From Paenibacillus terrae (GTDB taxonomy: Bacteria > Bacillota > Bacilli > Paenibacillales > Paenibacillaceae): a stretch of DNA of 56,235 nt. Below are positions 42,126-50,201 of this stretch, in pieces (the first letter of the stretch is position 1; the number at the start of each line of letters is the position of its first letter). Below the pieces are notes generated by a model, which did no database searches, had not been told where the DNA came from, and saw only the letters and a program-made list of their open reading frames with translations. The DNA lies in assembly GCF_000943545.1 (NCBI RefSeq), contig NZ_JTHP01000043.1, forward strand, positions 1 to 56,235, in the 5' to 3' direction. A program made the translations under genes and the position numbers.

Positions 42126-42953
42126 TTATTGTGTAACATACTGGACGCTGATCTTGTCCTGTGTTACGTTCAGTTCTTTCATGACCTTATCGACGATCGT
42201 TACCGCTTGTTTGGCATCCAGTTTTTCACTCAGAACTACTACCTTGTATTTATCAGCATCTTCCTCACGAACAACTGCATTGGCAAACTGCTGCTGAAGC
42301 TCTTCCTCAATTCCGGTGATTTTCGCCTGTTTGTCTTCCAACACATGTAATTCCTTTTGTGCTTCTGCGGCTTTCTTGGCAGTGCTATCGTTCATTGCAG
42401 TCGTCAGCTCATCATTCTTCTTTTGATTTGCCACATCCCGCTCCAGCAAGTAGTTGTCGATAACAGCAGCGGCCGTTGGCTTCGCGGCTTGTTCCGTTGC
42501 CACCTGATCGAGCACCTGCTGATCAGTTTTCGCAGTGGATGCTGCTTTGTCGTCACTTTTTGCCGCAGTATCCGGCGCGGTAGCAGCAGTATTTTGATCC
42601 GATTTAGCAGACTCAGTAGCCTGGGCAGCGGCCGTATCTTTATTTTCGCCTGTAATAGATTCGGTAGCAGGATCCGTTGCGGCAGCCGTGTCCGTCTTCG
42701 TGGAAGAGGAAGTTCCTTCTCCGGTTACTTCTCCATTGGTCACCACTTCATTCACTTTCAGCTCGTTCAATTGCTCTTCTGCCTTGCCTGTCGCTTCCTG
42801 GGCGGTATCCTGCTTGACCTTGCTCACTTGTTCACTGTCCGCCACAGGCGGGTTAGCCGGGCTGGAGTCCTCCGTAAACAGATAGTACGCAGACAGCACG
42901 ACCATTAAACTCAGCATGGACACCAGCCAAACGGTTTGTCTTTTATTATTCAT
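42126..42953 (-). CDS. spoIIIAH: Stage III sporulation protein AH (SpoIIIAH)
   Basis: 275 residues. One N-terminal membrane helix (VWLVSMLSLMVVLSAYYLF), a long Ala/Thr/Asp/Lys-rich disordered linker (40-150), then the ring-forming YscJ-like domain (EEELQQQFANAVVREEDADK, ending VTQDKISVQYVTQ). SpoIIIAH binds forespore SpoIIQ to make the channel between mother cell and forespore. The linker is much longer than in B. subtilis AH (about 218 residues). GGAGG before the ATG. Confidence 0.93.
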   Translation of the reverse strand: MNNKRQTVWLVSMLSLMVVLSAYYLFTEDSSPANPPVADSEQVSKVKQDTAQEATGKAEEQLNELKVNEVVTNGEVTGEGTSSSTKTDTAAATDPATESITGENKDTAAAQATESAKSDQNTAATAPDTAAKSDDKAASTAKTDQQVLDQVATEQAAKPTAAAVIDNYLLERDVANQKKNDELTTAMNDSTAKKAAEAQKELHVLEDKQAKITGIEEELQQQFANAVVREEDADKYKVVVLSEKLDAKQAVTIVDKVMKELNVTQDKISVQYVTQ

Positions 42954-43012
42954 GTTCCGTCCTCCAATATCATTAAATTAGGATTTTCATTTATCCCTGC
43001 TTATGATTTCAA

Positions 43013-43663
43013 TTATCCCTGCTTGCGCGGGACGACTGAAATTTTATAGGAAGGCACATTAAGCCCCTTCTGTACGGCATCCACAATCAACTGCTTCACG
43101 GTGGGGTTTTCTGCTCCCATCGCCACCACCAGCACTCCCCTCACCTGTGGCTTTACTTTTTTTGTAACAATTGGGGTGTGTTGACCTCCTGACGATTCAT
43201 AGGTGACAATCTCTCCATCGCGTGTATATTGAGTGGTATGTCGCTGACCGCCATTGGCATCCGTCTCGTTATTTTCTTCCTGCATATCCTTTACATTACG
43301 CTGAACGATGACTTCCTCGGTGGAGTCAACTGTAACCATGACATCGACCGTTCCTACACCAACAATCTGCTCCAGCATCTGCTTCATATTATCTTCGAAC
43401 ACCTTCTCAATTCCGGCAAAGGAACTTTCCTCACCCGCCGTTGTCTGAAGTGCGGGTTCATTTTTCATCACGCCAGGCGGCTCCCGCCCCACGTTTTCCG
43501 GGTCCACCTTTTTCACATTGACAAACGAGTTAAAAAGCATGATCGCGACCCCGATTAGACCGAGAATAAGCAGCCAGCGAAATGAATTGAACCTTTTGGG
43601 TCCGTCTGCCCCCCCCCCATCCATTGCTCCAGCTTTTTCATCCATTTGCCCATTTCTGCTCAC
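43013..43663 (-). CDS. spoIIIAG: Stage III sporulation protein AG (SpoIIIAG), start region disrupted by a G10 tract
   Basis: Membrane helix FRWLLILGLIGVAIMLFNSF, then the periplasm-like ring domain (VGVGTVDVMVTVDSTEEVIV, VTKKVKPQVRGVLVVAMGAE, VQKGLNVPSYKISVVPRK) identify SpoIIIAG, a component of the feeding-tube ring. The frame opens with GTG at 43663, which sits inside the AGGAGG site itself and cannot be used with it. The ATG nine bases after AGGAGG (43653) reads MGKWMKKLEQWMGGG but is out of frame with the rest, because of the ten-G run (43609-43618 as C). One more G or two fewer would join them. In-frame ATGs at 43645 and 43624 are weaker alternatives. Confidence 0.88.
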   Translation of the reverse strand: MSRNGQMDEKAGAMDGGGADGPKRFNSFRWLLILGLIGVAIMLFNSFVNVKKVDPENVGREPPGVMKNEPALQTTAGEESSFAGIEKVFEDNMKQMLEQIVGVGTVDVMVTVDSTEEVIVQRNVKDMQEENNETDANGGQRHTTQYTRDGEIVTYESSGGQHTPIVTKKVKPQVRGVLVVAMGAENPTVKQLIVDAVQKGLNVPSYKISVVPRKQG

Positions 43664-43669
43664 CTCCTG

Positions 43670-44440
43670 TTACCATTCATGTGTACCGTCCTGCGAAGAA
43701 AGAACCTGAACATTTTTGCTGTCGATCCCCCATTTTTCGTACAACAGTCCCGTAATTAAGCCGAAAGCTTGTGTATCTGCTGTCTTTCCACCATCAGAGC
43801 CCTCCGCATGGTTGTTGGCACCCTCTAACGTTCCCTTCTCTTGGTCCGATGCTTTTACAGGTGTTGGCTCTATGCGGATATTTACTGCTTTTTCAGCGAC
43901 AGGCTCTACCATAATCGGCTTGGAGTCCGAATCTGGCGGGACATTCATGTTTTTCTCCTTTCGCCCAGACTGCTGCTCCGCCAACTTAACCACAACCGAC
44001 TGAATCCCCGTTCCAGCCTCCAGATCGGACACTCCCTGCTTCATCTGAGCAAGCGTAACCTGAACCGATTGAATCGCTAACCCGGTACTTTGCTCCAGCT
44101 GTCCCTTGATTTCCTTGGCGACCTCTTGGCCAGCCCATTGCATGGAGCTTTGCTCCTGTCGCTGCTTCAACTTGTTGCCTTTTGCCAATATTTCCTCCAA
44201 TGTCGGTTCGCCCTTGCCAGTCTCTGCCTGACGTTGAAGATCAAACGCGCGTCCCAGAAGCTCGGAAGGACTGGTACTCAGCAAACGCACGACCGGAGAA
44301 AGTAGCGTCAGTAGAATAAGCAGGCTGAGTACGAGCTTGACATACCTTTCCATGGAACGGCTTGGCAAGATCATATCGATAAAAGAAGCCAGCAGCACAA
44401 TCAGCACCAGTTCCTTAAGCCAGCCTCCCAGCCAGGTCAC
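43670..44440 (-). CDS. spoIIIAF: Stage III sporulation protein AF (SpoIIIAF)
   Basis: 256 residues. Two N-terminal membrane helices (LKELVLIVLLASFIDMILPS and YVKLVLSLLILLTLLSPVVR), then a soluble domain; typical AF opening WLGGWLKELV. The C-terminal half is longer and less conserved than in B. subtilis (about 206 residues), with an inserted E/K/S-rich segment. Lies seven bases upstream of the spoIIIAG start. Confidence 0.92.
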   Translation of the reverse strand: MTWLGGWLKELVLIVLLASFIDMILPSRSMERYVKLVLSLLILLTLLSPVVRLLSTSPSELLGRAFDLQRQAETGKGEPTLEEILAKGNKLKQRQEQSSMQWAGQEVAKEIKGQLEQSTGLAIQSVQVTLAQMKQGVSDLEAGTGIQSVVVKLAEQQSGRKEKNMNVPPDSDSKPIMVEPVAEKAVNIRIEPTPVKASDQEKGTLEGANNHAEGSDGGKTADTQAFGLITGLLYEKWGIDSKNVQVLSSQDGTHEW

Positions 44441-44478
44441 GTCACTCCCCTCCCCCTGTTTGATTTTCGATCATTCAC

Positions 44479-45669
44479 TCACCTCATCATGACCGTCATA
44501 TTGCCTGCCGCGAGCATGACCGTAATCGCAAGGAAGGACATTAAACCCACTGCCGCCAGCGCTGCGAAGACATATATCATGCTTTTACCGATTGCGTCCA
44601 GGCATTCCACAATAGGCGTATCTCCCAAAGGCTGCATAATCGCTGCTGTGACTTTATAGATCAGGGCCAGCGTTAGAATCTTGAGGGCAGGAAAGGCGCA
44701 GAGGAACAGAATAATGATGACTCCCACCAGACCAATGGCATTTTTCACGAGCAACGAAGCCGAAATGACCGTATCTGTCGCATCTGCCAGCGCCTTGCCA
44801 ACCACCGGAACAAAACTGCCTGTAATATACTTGGCCGTGCGGATCGTTAATCCGTCAGTTACAGACGATGTCAAGCCCTGTACGGAAATGACACCCAGAA
44901 AAATGGTCAACAGCACCCCCAGCACCCCCACTCCGGCGTTACGCAGCAGATCGGCTAACTGGGTCAGCTTGTATTTGCCTGTCAGTGAGTTGACCAGATA
45001 CAACACCGCCGAGAAGAACAGTAGCGGGAACACCAGCGTATGAATGACCGTCCCAACCGTATTGATCATAAATACAATCAGCGGGTGGGTGACCGAAACC
45101 GTTACGACGTTGCCCATCGAAGCCAACATGGTAAACAGCAGGGGCAGCATCGCCATCATAAACTGAATCATGCTGTCAATGGCTTCCTTTGCATAACCGA
45201 TCGCTACACTAAAGCTGTTAATCGCCAGGATGATAATGACCATGTAGACAATAGCGTAGGCGACTTTGCTGACCTGATTACTTTCGAAAGCACTTTGCAG
45301 AGTTTCCAGCACCATACTCATAATGCTGAGCATGACAATGGTGACGAGCAGCTTGGCATTAACCCGAATTTCGTGGATGAAAAAGTCAGCTATGGCGCTC
45401 AATACACCTTTAATACTGAATCCTTCACCGCCCGGAAGCAGCATGTCCATGAAGGAAGGCGTTTTCTGATCAGGGAAAAATCCGCCATATTGCTGCATCA
45501 GCCCGTCCCAATAATGCTCTACCTCATCTTTGGGCATCTGCTCCGCCTGTTGTCTGATATATTCATTCGTAGGTGTATCTGCAAAGATAACCGCAGCCGA
45601 GGCACACCAGAGGCATAATAGCAAAATGACCACCACTTTGAGATTCGGCATGCCCTCCAGCCTTTTCAT
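44479..45669 (-). CDS. spoIIIAE: Stage III sporulation protein AE (SpoIIIAE)
   Basis: 396 residues. A cleavable signal peptide (VVVILLLCLWCASAAVIFAD) and about eight membrane segments; core motifs GEGFSIKGVLSAIADFFIHE and YITGSFVPVVGKALADATDT. A permease-like component of the channel. RBS GAGGGGGTG before the ATG. Confidence 0.94.
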   Translation of the reverse strand: MKRLEGMPNLKVVVILLLCLWCASAAVIFADTPTNEYIRQQAEQMPKDEVEHYWDGLMQQYGGFFPDQKTPSFMDMLLPGGEGFSIKGVLSAIADFFIHEIRVNAKLLVTIVMLSIMSMVLETLQSAFESNQVSKVAYAIVYMVIIILAINSFSVAIGYAKEAIDSMIQFMMAMLPLLFTMLASMGNVVTVSVTHPLIVFMINTVGTVIHTLVFPLLFFSAVLYLVNSLTGKYKLTQLADLLRNAGVGVLGVLLTIFLGVISVQGLTSSVTDGLTIRTAKYITGSFVPVVGKALADATDTVISASLLVKNAIGLVGVIIILFLCAFPALKILTLALIYKVTAAIMQPLGDTPIVECLDAIGKSMIYVFAALAAVGLMSFLAITVMLAAGNMTVMMR

Positions 45670-45681
45670 GGCATCACCCCC

Positions 45682-46071
45682 TCAGGCGGGCATCAGCTTC
45701 AGAATCGTGTCAATAATTATGCTGATAACCGGGATGGCCAGCACCATAATAAGCACCTTTCCTGTAAGCTCGATTTTGGAGGCAATCCCGTCTTGTCCCG
45801 CATCCCGAACCACCTGCGCTCCAAATTCGGCAATATAAGCGATACCGATAATTTTCAGAACGGTTTTAAAATAAATCATATCCATGCCCGATGACCTTGC
45901 CAGACGCTCCAGCACAGCAACCACGGACCCAATCTTGCCAATCAACAGTAAAAAAATGACGATTCCCGCGGCTGTCGCAATCAGAAAAGCAAACATCGGC
46001 TTCTGTTCCTTAATGACCAAAATAAGAACTGTGGCAATCAGGGCGAAGCCGACTACCTGAATGATTTCCAT
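45682..46071 (-). CDS. spoIIIAD: Stage III sporulation protein AD (SpoIIIAD)
   Basis: 129 residues, four membrane segments (VVGFALIATVLILVI, MFAFLIATAAGIVIFLLLIG, and so on) with the conserved YFKTVLKIIGIAYIAEFGAQ. Paralogous to SpoIIIAC. Confidence 0.94.
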   Translation of the reverse strand: MEIIQVVGFALIATVLILVIKEQKPMFAFLIATAAGIVIFLLLIGKIGSVVAVLERLARSSGMDMIYFKTVLKIIGIAYIAEFGAQVVRDAGQDGIASKIELTGKVLIMVLAIPVISIIIDTILKLMPA

Positions 46072-46079
46072 GTGTCCAC

Positions 46080-46283
46080 CTACTGAAAAAGAAAGATAGA
46101 TTTGATCTCTTGCAGAAGGTTATCCAGCATTCGTACCACCATGAACAGCACTACAACAAAGCCGATGACCGTTACCCAGTGGGCCATGTCTTCTTTGCCC
46201 ATTTGCTTGAGTACGGTATGAATCATGGCGATAATAATGCCAATTCCGGCAATCTGAAAAATAGCGTTCACTTCTAAATTCAT
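46080..46283 (-). CDS. spoIIIAC: Stage III sporulation protein AC (SpoIIIAC)
   Basis: 67 residues, two membrane helices (IFQIAGIGIIIAMIHTVLKQ and VTVIGFVVVLFMVVRMLDNL); KQMGKEDMAHWVTVIG is the family mark. Eight bases before spoIIIAD. Confidence 0.95.
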   Translation of the reverse strand: MNLEVNAIFQIAGIGIIIAMIHTVLKQMGKEDMAHWVTVIGFVVVLFMVVRMLDNLLQEIKSIFLFQ

Positions 46284-46295
46284 TCGAGCACCCCG

Positions 46296-46814
46296 CTAAT
46301 AGATCAAAATGACGATCAATGCTCCGATCAGCAGTCCCAGGCTTCTGCTCATGCGCTCGTATCTCACCTGATCCGCCTGCGCCTGCGCTTCCTCATGGGA
46401 TAGCTGCTGGATGGTTAGCGCAATGTGCTTGATCTGGTCTTCACGGTCGCTGGTTCCGAGACTGTAAGCAAGTTGCCGCATCGCTTCCTTCTCGGCCTGC
46501 TGCATACTGGAGCGGCTCCACGAGGCTTCAATCGCTTTATGCAGGCTTTCTCTGGCGGTCAGCCCAAAGGAGGGGTGCATCCAGTGTGAGGCTTGCTTGA
46601 ACAAAGTTCGCAGCGGCTCCCGCAACGGCTCTCCCGTCTTGGCAAAAGCATCCGGCAGTGGGGACACCCCATAGGAAACCTCAGTGGTCAGCCTTTGCAG
46701 CGCGAGAATCAGCTCTCTGATCTGCCGCGGCCTCAGCGCAAACTGCCTTGCCCGCTGCCAGCCAGCCAGCGTAGCGGCGAGTATAACCAACGCGGCACCC
46801 AGCAGCTTAAGCAT
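46296..46814 (-). CDS. spoIIIAB: Stage III sporulation protein AB (SpoIIIAB)
   Basis: 172 residues. Membrane helices at both ends (LLGAALVILAATLAGWQRAR and SLGLLIGALIVILIY); core RQIRELILALQRLTTEVSYG and LGTSDREDQIKHI, resembling GspF-type platform proteins. The start overlaps the end of spoIIIAA by eight bases, so they are coupled. Confidence 0.94.
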   Translation of the reverse strand: MLKLLGAALVILAATLAGWQRARQFALRPRQIRELILALQRLTTEVSYGVSPLPDAFAKTGEPLREPLRTLFKQASHWMHPSFGLTARESLHKAIEASWSRSSMQQAEKEAMRQLAYSLGTSDREDQIKHIALTIQQLSHEEAQAQADQVRYERMSRSLGLLIGALIVILIY

Positions 46815-47802
46815 AGGATATGCCTCCGTTCTGCCCTTCCCCAGACAGTGTCAGCCTGCGCTGTTTGGCGTCTGCCAGCCGGAAGGAGACGCCCCGGCTC
46901 GTCCGCTCCAGCATGACGTAGAGCTGAAACAGCTCCTGTCCTGTAGTCAATCCGGCAAAAGCAGGCCGGGTCGCCATTTCAGCCACATCACGTCCATGTG
47001 CGGAAGCAATGACTGCGATCCCCGCATGAAGCGCTTCACGCACCGCTTCGGCATCCTCAGGTCGGCCGATTTCATCGACGATCAGCACATCTGGCGACAT
47101 GGAACGAATCATCATCATCATGCCTTCTGCTTTCGGACATCCATCCAAAACGTCGGTTCGAGGTCCAACATCAAAACCGGGAATGCCCTTGTGACTGCCG
47201 GCAATCTCCGAACGTTCATCTATAATGCCTACCTTGAGCCCGCTTCGACGCCCCCCATTGCTTTCCAGCCCCCCGTAGCTTAGTTGCCGGGCCAAGTCCC
47301 TAAGAATTGTTGTTTTGCCATGCTGAGGCGGGGACAAGATGAGGGTATGAAGGATTTTACCGGACTTTCGATCCGCTACATAAGGCAATATGCGATCAGC
47401 TATACCGGGAATCGCCCGGGCAATTCTTACATTAAAGCTGCTTATATCCCTCAAATGCTCCACTCGCCCCCTGCTAAGCACCGTTCTCCCCGCCAATCCG
47501 ATCCGGTGACCCCCGGGAATGGTAATAAACCCTTTGCGAAGCTCCTCCTCCATGGTGTACAGGGAATGATTGCTGATAAAATCCAGCAAACGGTGGGCAT
47601 CCTCCCGGTCCGGCTTATAGGCTTCCATATGGTTCAAAGTCAGCCGCCCGGCGGACGTTACAAAATGATGTTCACCATTCGTATTAATTTCCAGCGGCCT
47701 TCCTTCCCGGACCCGAATTTCCTCCAGTTGCTTGAATACCGTTTCCGGAAGCTTTCCGAGTATACCGTGCAACGGTTCGGGAAATAACTCCAGCCATTCC
47801 AT
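46807..47802 (-). CDS. spoIIIAA: Stage III sporulation protein AA (SpoIIIAA), secretion-type ATPase
   Basis: 331 residues. ATPase domain with a P-loop at residues 157-165 (SPPQHGKTT, the first glycine being serine), VGIIDERSEIAGS and VLIVDEIGRPEDAEAVREAL (Walker B). N-terminal region has LEEIRVREGRPLEI and GHRIGLAGR. It powers the spoIIIA-SpoIIQ complex that keeps the engulfed forespore active. First gene of the eight-gene operon. Confidence 0.94.
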   Translation of the reverse strand: MEWLELFPEPLHGILGKLPETVFKQLEEIRVREGRPLEINTNGEHHFVTSAGRLTLNHMEAYKPDREDAHRLLDFISNHSLYTMEEELRKGFITIPGGHRIGLAGRTVLSRGRVEHLRDISSFNVRIARAIPGIADRILPYVADRKSGKILHTLILSPPQHGKTTILRDLARQLSYGGLESNGGRRSGLKVGIIDERSEIAGSHKGIPGFDVGPRTDVLDGCPKAEGMMMMIRSMSPDVLIVDEIGRPEDAEAVREALHAGIAVIASAHGRDVAEMATRPAFAGLTTGQELFQLYVMLERTSRGVSFRLADAKQRRLTLSGEGQNGGISYA

Positions 47803-47844
47803 ACCGATGCCGCCCCCTCACAGTTGTCCTTTTTCTTTAAGACA

Positions 47845-47873
47845 AGTCTATGGCCGACTCTCGCTTTTTATGC
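47845..47873 (-). promoter_or_regulatory. Candidate sigma-E promoter of the spoIIIA operon
   Basis: On the minus strand GCATAAA (47867-47873), 14 bp, CATAGACT (47845-47852), close to KMATATT-N14/15-CATACAMT, about 45 bases before spoIIIAA. Sigma-E control of spoIIIA is known in B. subtilis. Confidence 0.5.
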
Positions 47874-47977
47874 CGAAAATATATCGAAAACCTAGTCATT
47901 GATTTCAAAGCTCCTATCCGCCTTTAACAAACATATTCCCCGCCACCTAAAGCTCCTTCATGGAATCTGCAAAAATC

Positions 47978-48090
47978 AAAAAAGGCACCCCGAAGCCTTG
48001 ACGGCTAAGGGATACCCTGGAATAAAAACAATAGATTCACAATAAAAGAGGCTGCCCTTCAGCCCATCACTCGCTGAAAAAACAACCTCT
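47978..48090 (-). terminator. Two tandem terminators after lysC
   Basis: The first, next to lysC, has AGAGGTTG/CAGCCTCT arms (48047-48090) and TTTTATT. The second has GGTATCCC/GGGGTGCC (47984-48016, with G-U pairs) around AGCC/GGCT, followed by TTTTTT. Together they shield spoIIIAA from lysC transcription. Confidence 0.75.
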
Positions 48091-48155
48091 TAACCTACCG
48101 CTATATTCTATGATTATAAAACTATGAATTTAGGAGGCGCAATATTCCCATTCAA

Positions 48156-48674
48156 TTACCGACGGTCCTGCGGCCCACCTACAAATGCTTGCTCCTCAGT
48201 ATCCAGATTGTACGCTGTATGCAGCGCCTGAATAACCCCATGGAGTTTGCCAGCCTCGATCACACACGATACCTTGATTTCAGATGTGCTTACCATTTTA
48301 ATGCTCACGCCTTGTTCTGCCAACACAGCAAACATTTGCGCTGCAACGCCTGGATGGCTGACCATACCTGCACCTACGATGGATACTTTGACGAGGTTTT
48401 CTTCAGACGTCACTTCACGGTATGGAAGCTCTGTGCGAATGCCTTCCAACGTCTTCAAAGCTGCTTCGCGATCCGTTAGAGCCACTGTAAAGGAAAAGTC
48501 TGCTTTGCCAGCCTCAACACCGCTTTGCACAATAATGTCTACATCAATTTTGGCTCCCGCCAGCGTTCCGAATACTTTCGCCAGTACACCAGGAGTATCG
48601 ACTACGCCCAAAATACTGATTCTTGCTACATTTTTATCATATGCAATTCCACTGACTACTACGCCCTGCTCCAT
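48156..48674 (-). CDS. lysC: Internal in-frame start: aspartate kinase beta chain (regulatory subunit)
   Basis: AAAGGAGG ends eight bases upstream of an in-frame ATG at 48674, encoding MEQGVVVSGIAYDKNVARIS onward, 172 residues with the ACT domains only. B. subtilis aspartokinase II is an alpha2-beta2 enzyme whose beta chain comes from just such an internal start of lysC. The strong ribosome site inside a coding region is unlikely to be chance. Confidence 0.75.
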   Translation of the reverse strand: MEQGVVVSGIAYDKNVARISILGVVDTPGVLAKVFGTLAGAKIDVDIIVQSGVEAGKADFSFTVALTDREAALKTLEGIRTELPYREVTSEENLVKVSIVGAGMVSHPGVAAQMFAVLAEQGVSIKMVSTSEIKVSCVIEAGKLHGVIQALHTAYNLDTEEQAFVGGPQDRR

Positions 48675-49409
48675 TACTGCATCCTCCTTTACGACCGTTC
48701 CTTCATTATGGTTAAAACTGGACCGCACAATCAGCGGTACCCGGTTATGTTTCGCATATTCTACCGCACGTGGATGCAACACTGCCGCACCCAGATTGGC
48801 TAATTCCAACATTTCATCATAGGAAATTTCTTTAAGCTTACGGGCAACCTTCACGATCCGTGGATCTGTAGAATATATGCCATCCACATCCGTGTAAATT
48901 TCGCAAGCATCCGCCTGGATCGCCGCCGCCAGCGCAACCGCCGTTGTGTCAGAACCACCACGTCCCAGCGTCGTAATATCTCCTTCAGCAGACATCCCCT
49001 GGAAACCCGCAACCACGACAATTTTATTACTGCTTAGTGCATCCAGTACCCGCTGAGGTTGGATGTCCGTAATTCTCGCCCGACCGTGCTCGGATTCGGT
49101 ACGGAAACCAGCCTGCCATCCCGTAAACGATACCGCCTCATGTCCCAACTGCTGAATAGCCATCGACAACAATGCAATCGAAATTTGCTCGCCAGTCGTC
49201 ATCAGCATATCCAACTCACGTGCAGGCAACTGCTCATTCAGCAATTTGGCCTGGTCGATCAGTTCGTCTGTTGTGTCCCCCATCGCAGAAACAACAACTA
49301 CACATTGATGCCCTTCACTCTGTTTCTCAACAACGCGTTTTGCCACGCGTTTCATGCGCTCCGTATCACCGACGGAACTGCCTCCGAATTTCATGACATA
49401 CAAAGACAA
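48156..49409 (-). CDS. lysC: Aspartate kinase, alpha chain (LysC, aspartokinase II type)
   Basis: 417 residues. Kinase domain opens with MKFGGSSVGD; FTGWQAGFRTESEHGRARI, GRGGSDTTAVALAAAIQADA and YTDVDGIYSTDPRIV follow. The C-terminal half has two ACT domains for feedback (ARISILGVVDTPGVLAKVFG and KVSIVGAGMVSHPGVAAQMF). First step of the lysine/threonine/methionine/DAP pathway, important for spore dipicolinate. No lysine riboswitch is visible upstream. It lies between efp and spoIIIAA, where B. subtilis has yqhV. The gene has a second start inside (next entry). Confidence 0.93.
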   Translation of the reverse strand: MSLYVMKFGGSSVGDTERMKRVAKRVVEKQSEGHQCVVVVSAMGDTTDELIDQAKLLNEQLPARELDMLMTTGEQISIALLSMAIQQLGHEAVSFTGWQAGFRTESEHGRARITDIQPQRVLDALSSNKIVVVAGFQGMSAEGDITTLGRGGSDTTAVALAAAIQADACEIYTDVDGIYSTDPRIVKVARKLKEISYDEMLELANLGAAVLHPRAVEYAKHNRVPLIVRSSFNHNEGTVVKEDAVMEQGVVVSGIAYDKNVARISILGVVDTPGVLAKVFGTLAGAKIDVDIIVQSGVEAGKADFSFTVALTDREAALKTLEGIRTELPYREVTSEENLVKVSIVGAGMVSHPGVAAQMFAVLAEQGVSIKMVSTSEIKVSCVIEAGKLHGVIQALHTAYNLDTEEQAFVGGPQDRR

Positions 49410-49559
49410 CGATATTCACTCCCTCAGACTCAACAGTATGTAACCTTGAGATGGCACAACCGACTTTGAACGTGACATCCTACGGCATAACTTTAGTACA
49501 GTATAATACGAAAGTGCTATGCGGAGCCAATGTTTTTTAATAACAGTTGTTCATAACAA

Positions 49560-49592
49560 ATAATCCTCTGTCCTTGACAAGGACAGAGGATA
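49560..49592 (-). terminator. Terminator of efp
   Basis: A perfect inverted repeat (49564-49590, TCCTCTGTCCTTG and its complement around one base) lies 20 bases after the efp stop; the minus strand continues TTATTTGTT. Confidence 0.75.
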
Positions 49593-49610
49593 TAAAGAAG
49601 CTAGACCATT

Positions 49611-50168
49611 TTATGCGCGGGAAATATATTTACCATCGCGTGTATCAATCAGCAGTACATCATCCTGGTTGATGAACAAAGGAACCTGAACGTTCAGTCC
49701 TGTTTCAACTTTAGCATTTTTGGTAGCACCTGTAGCCGTGTTGCCTTTAATGCCCGGCTCCGTGTCAATAACCTTCAGCTCTACGCTGTTAGGCAGGTTA
49801 ATCCCGAGAATTTCACCATTATAGCTAATGATGTTTACATTCATGTTTTCTTGCAGGAAGTTAAGTTCCCATTTCAGTTGATCACTGGAAAGGTTGAATT
49901 GATCGTATGTTTCGTTGTCCATGAATGTATGCTCGTCTGCGCTCGCATAGAGGTAAGACACACCACGGTTTTCAATTTGCGCGCGGCCAATCGTTTCACC
50001 CGCACGGAATGTACGTTCAACCGTGTTGCCGTTACGCAGGTTTTTCAGCTTGGAGCGCACGAATGCCGCACCTTTACCTGGTTTTACGTGTTGGAAGTCC
50101 AGCACTGTAAAAATATCTCCGTCTACCTCGACGGTCAAGCCTGTTTTGAAATCATTAACGTTAATCAC
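49611..50168 (-). CDS. efp: Translation elongation factor P
   Basis: 185 residues, three beta-barrel domains. The tip loop is VKPGKGAAF with the modified lysine K32; LKWELNFLQENMNV and the C-terminal TGATKNAKVETGLNVQVPLF, INQDDVLLIDTRDGKYI are typical. Rescues ribosomes at polyproline. GTG start after AGGAGGGG. Follows the Xaa-Pro peptidase gene, as in B. subtilis (yqhT-efp). Confidence 0.96.
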   Translation of the reverse strand: MINVNDFKTGLTVEVDGDIFTVLDFQHVKPGKGAAFVRSKLKNLRNGNTVERTFRAGETIGRAQIENRGVSYLYASADEHTFMDNETYDQFNLSSDQLKWELNFLQENMNVNIISYNGEILGINLPNSVELKVIDTEPGIKGNTATGATKNAKVETGLNVQVPLFINQDDVLLIDTRDGKYISRA

Positions 50169-50201
50169 TAAAATACCCCTCCTACAGGACTGTTATCGTT
50201 A

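Noticed and set aside
49410..49560. Possible lysine riboswitch before lysC
   Set aside because: The lysine-element core (AGAGGTGC and partner helices) is absent; only a promoter-like TATTATACT and a plain leader are seen.
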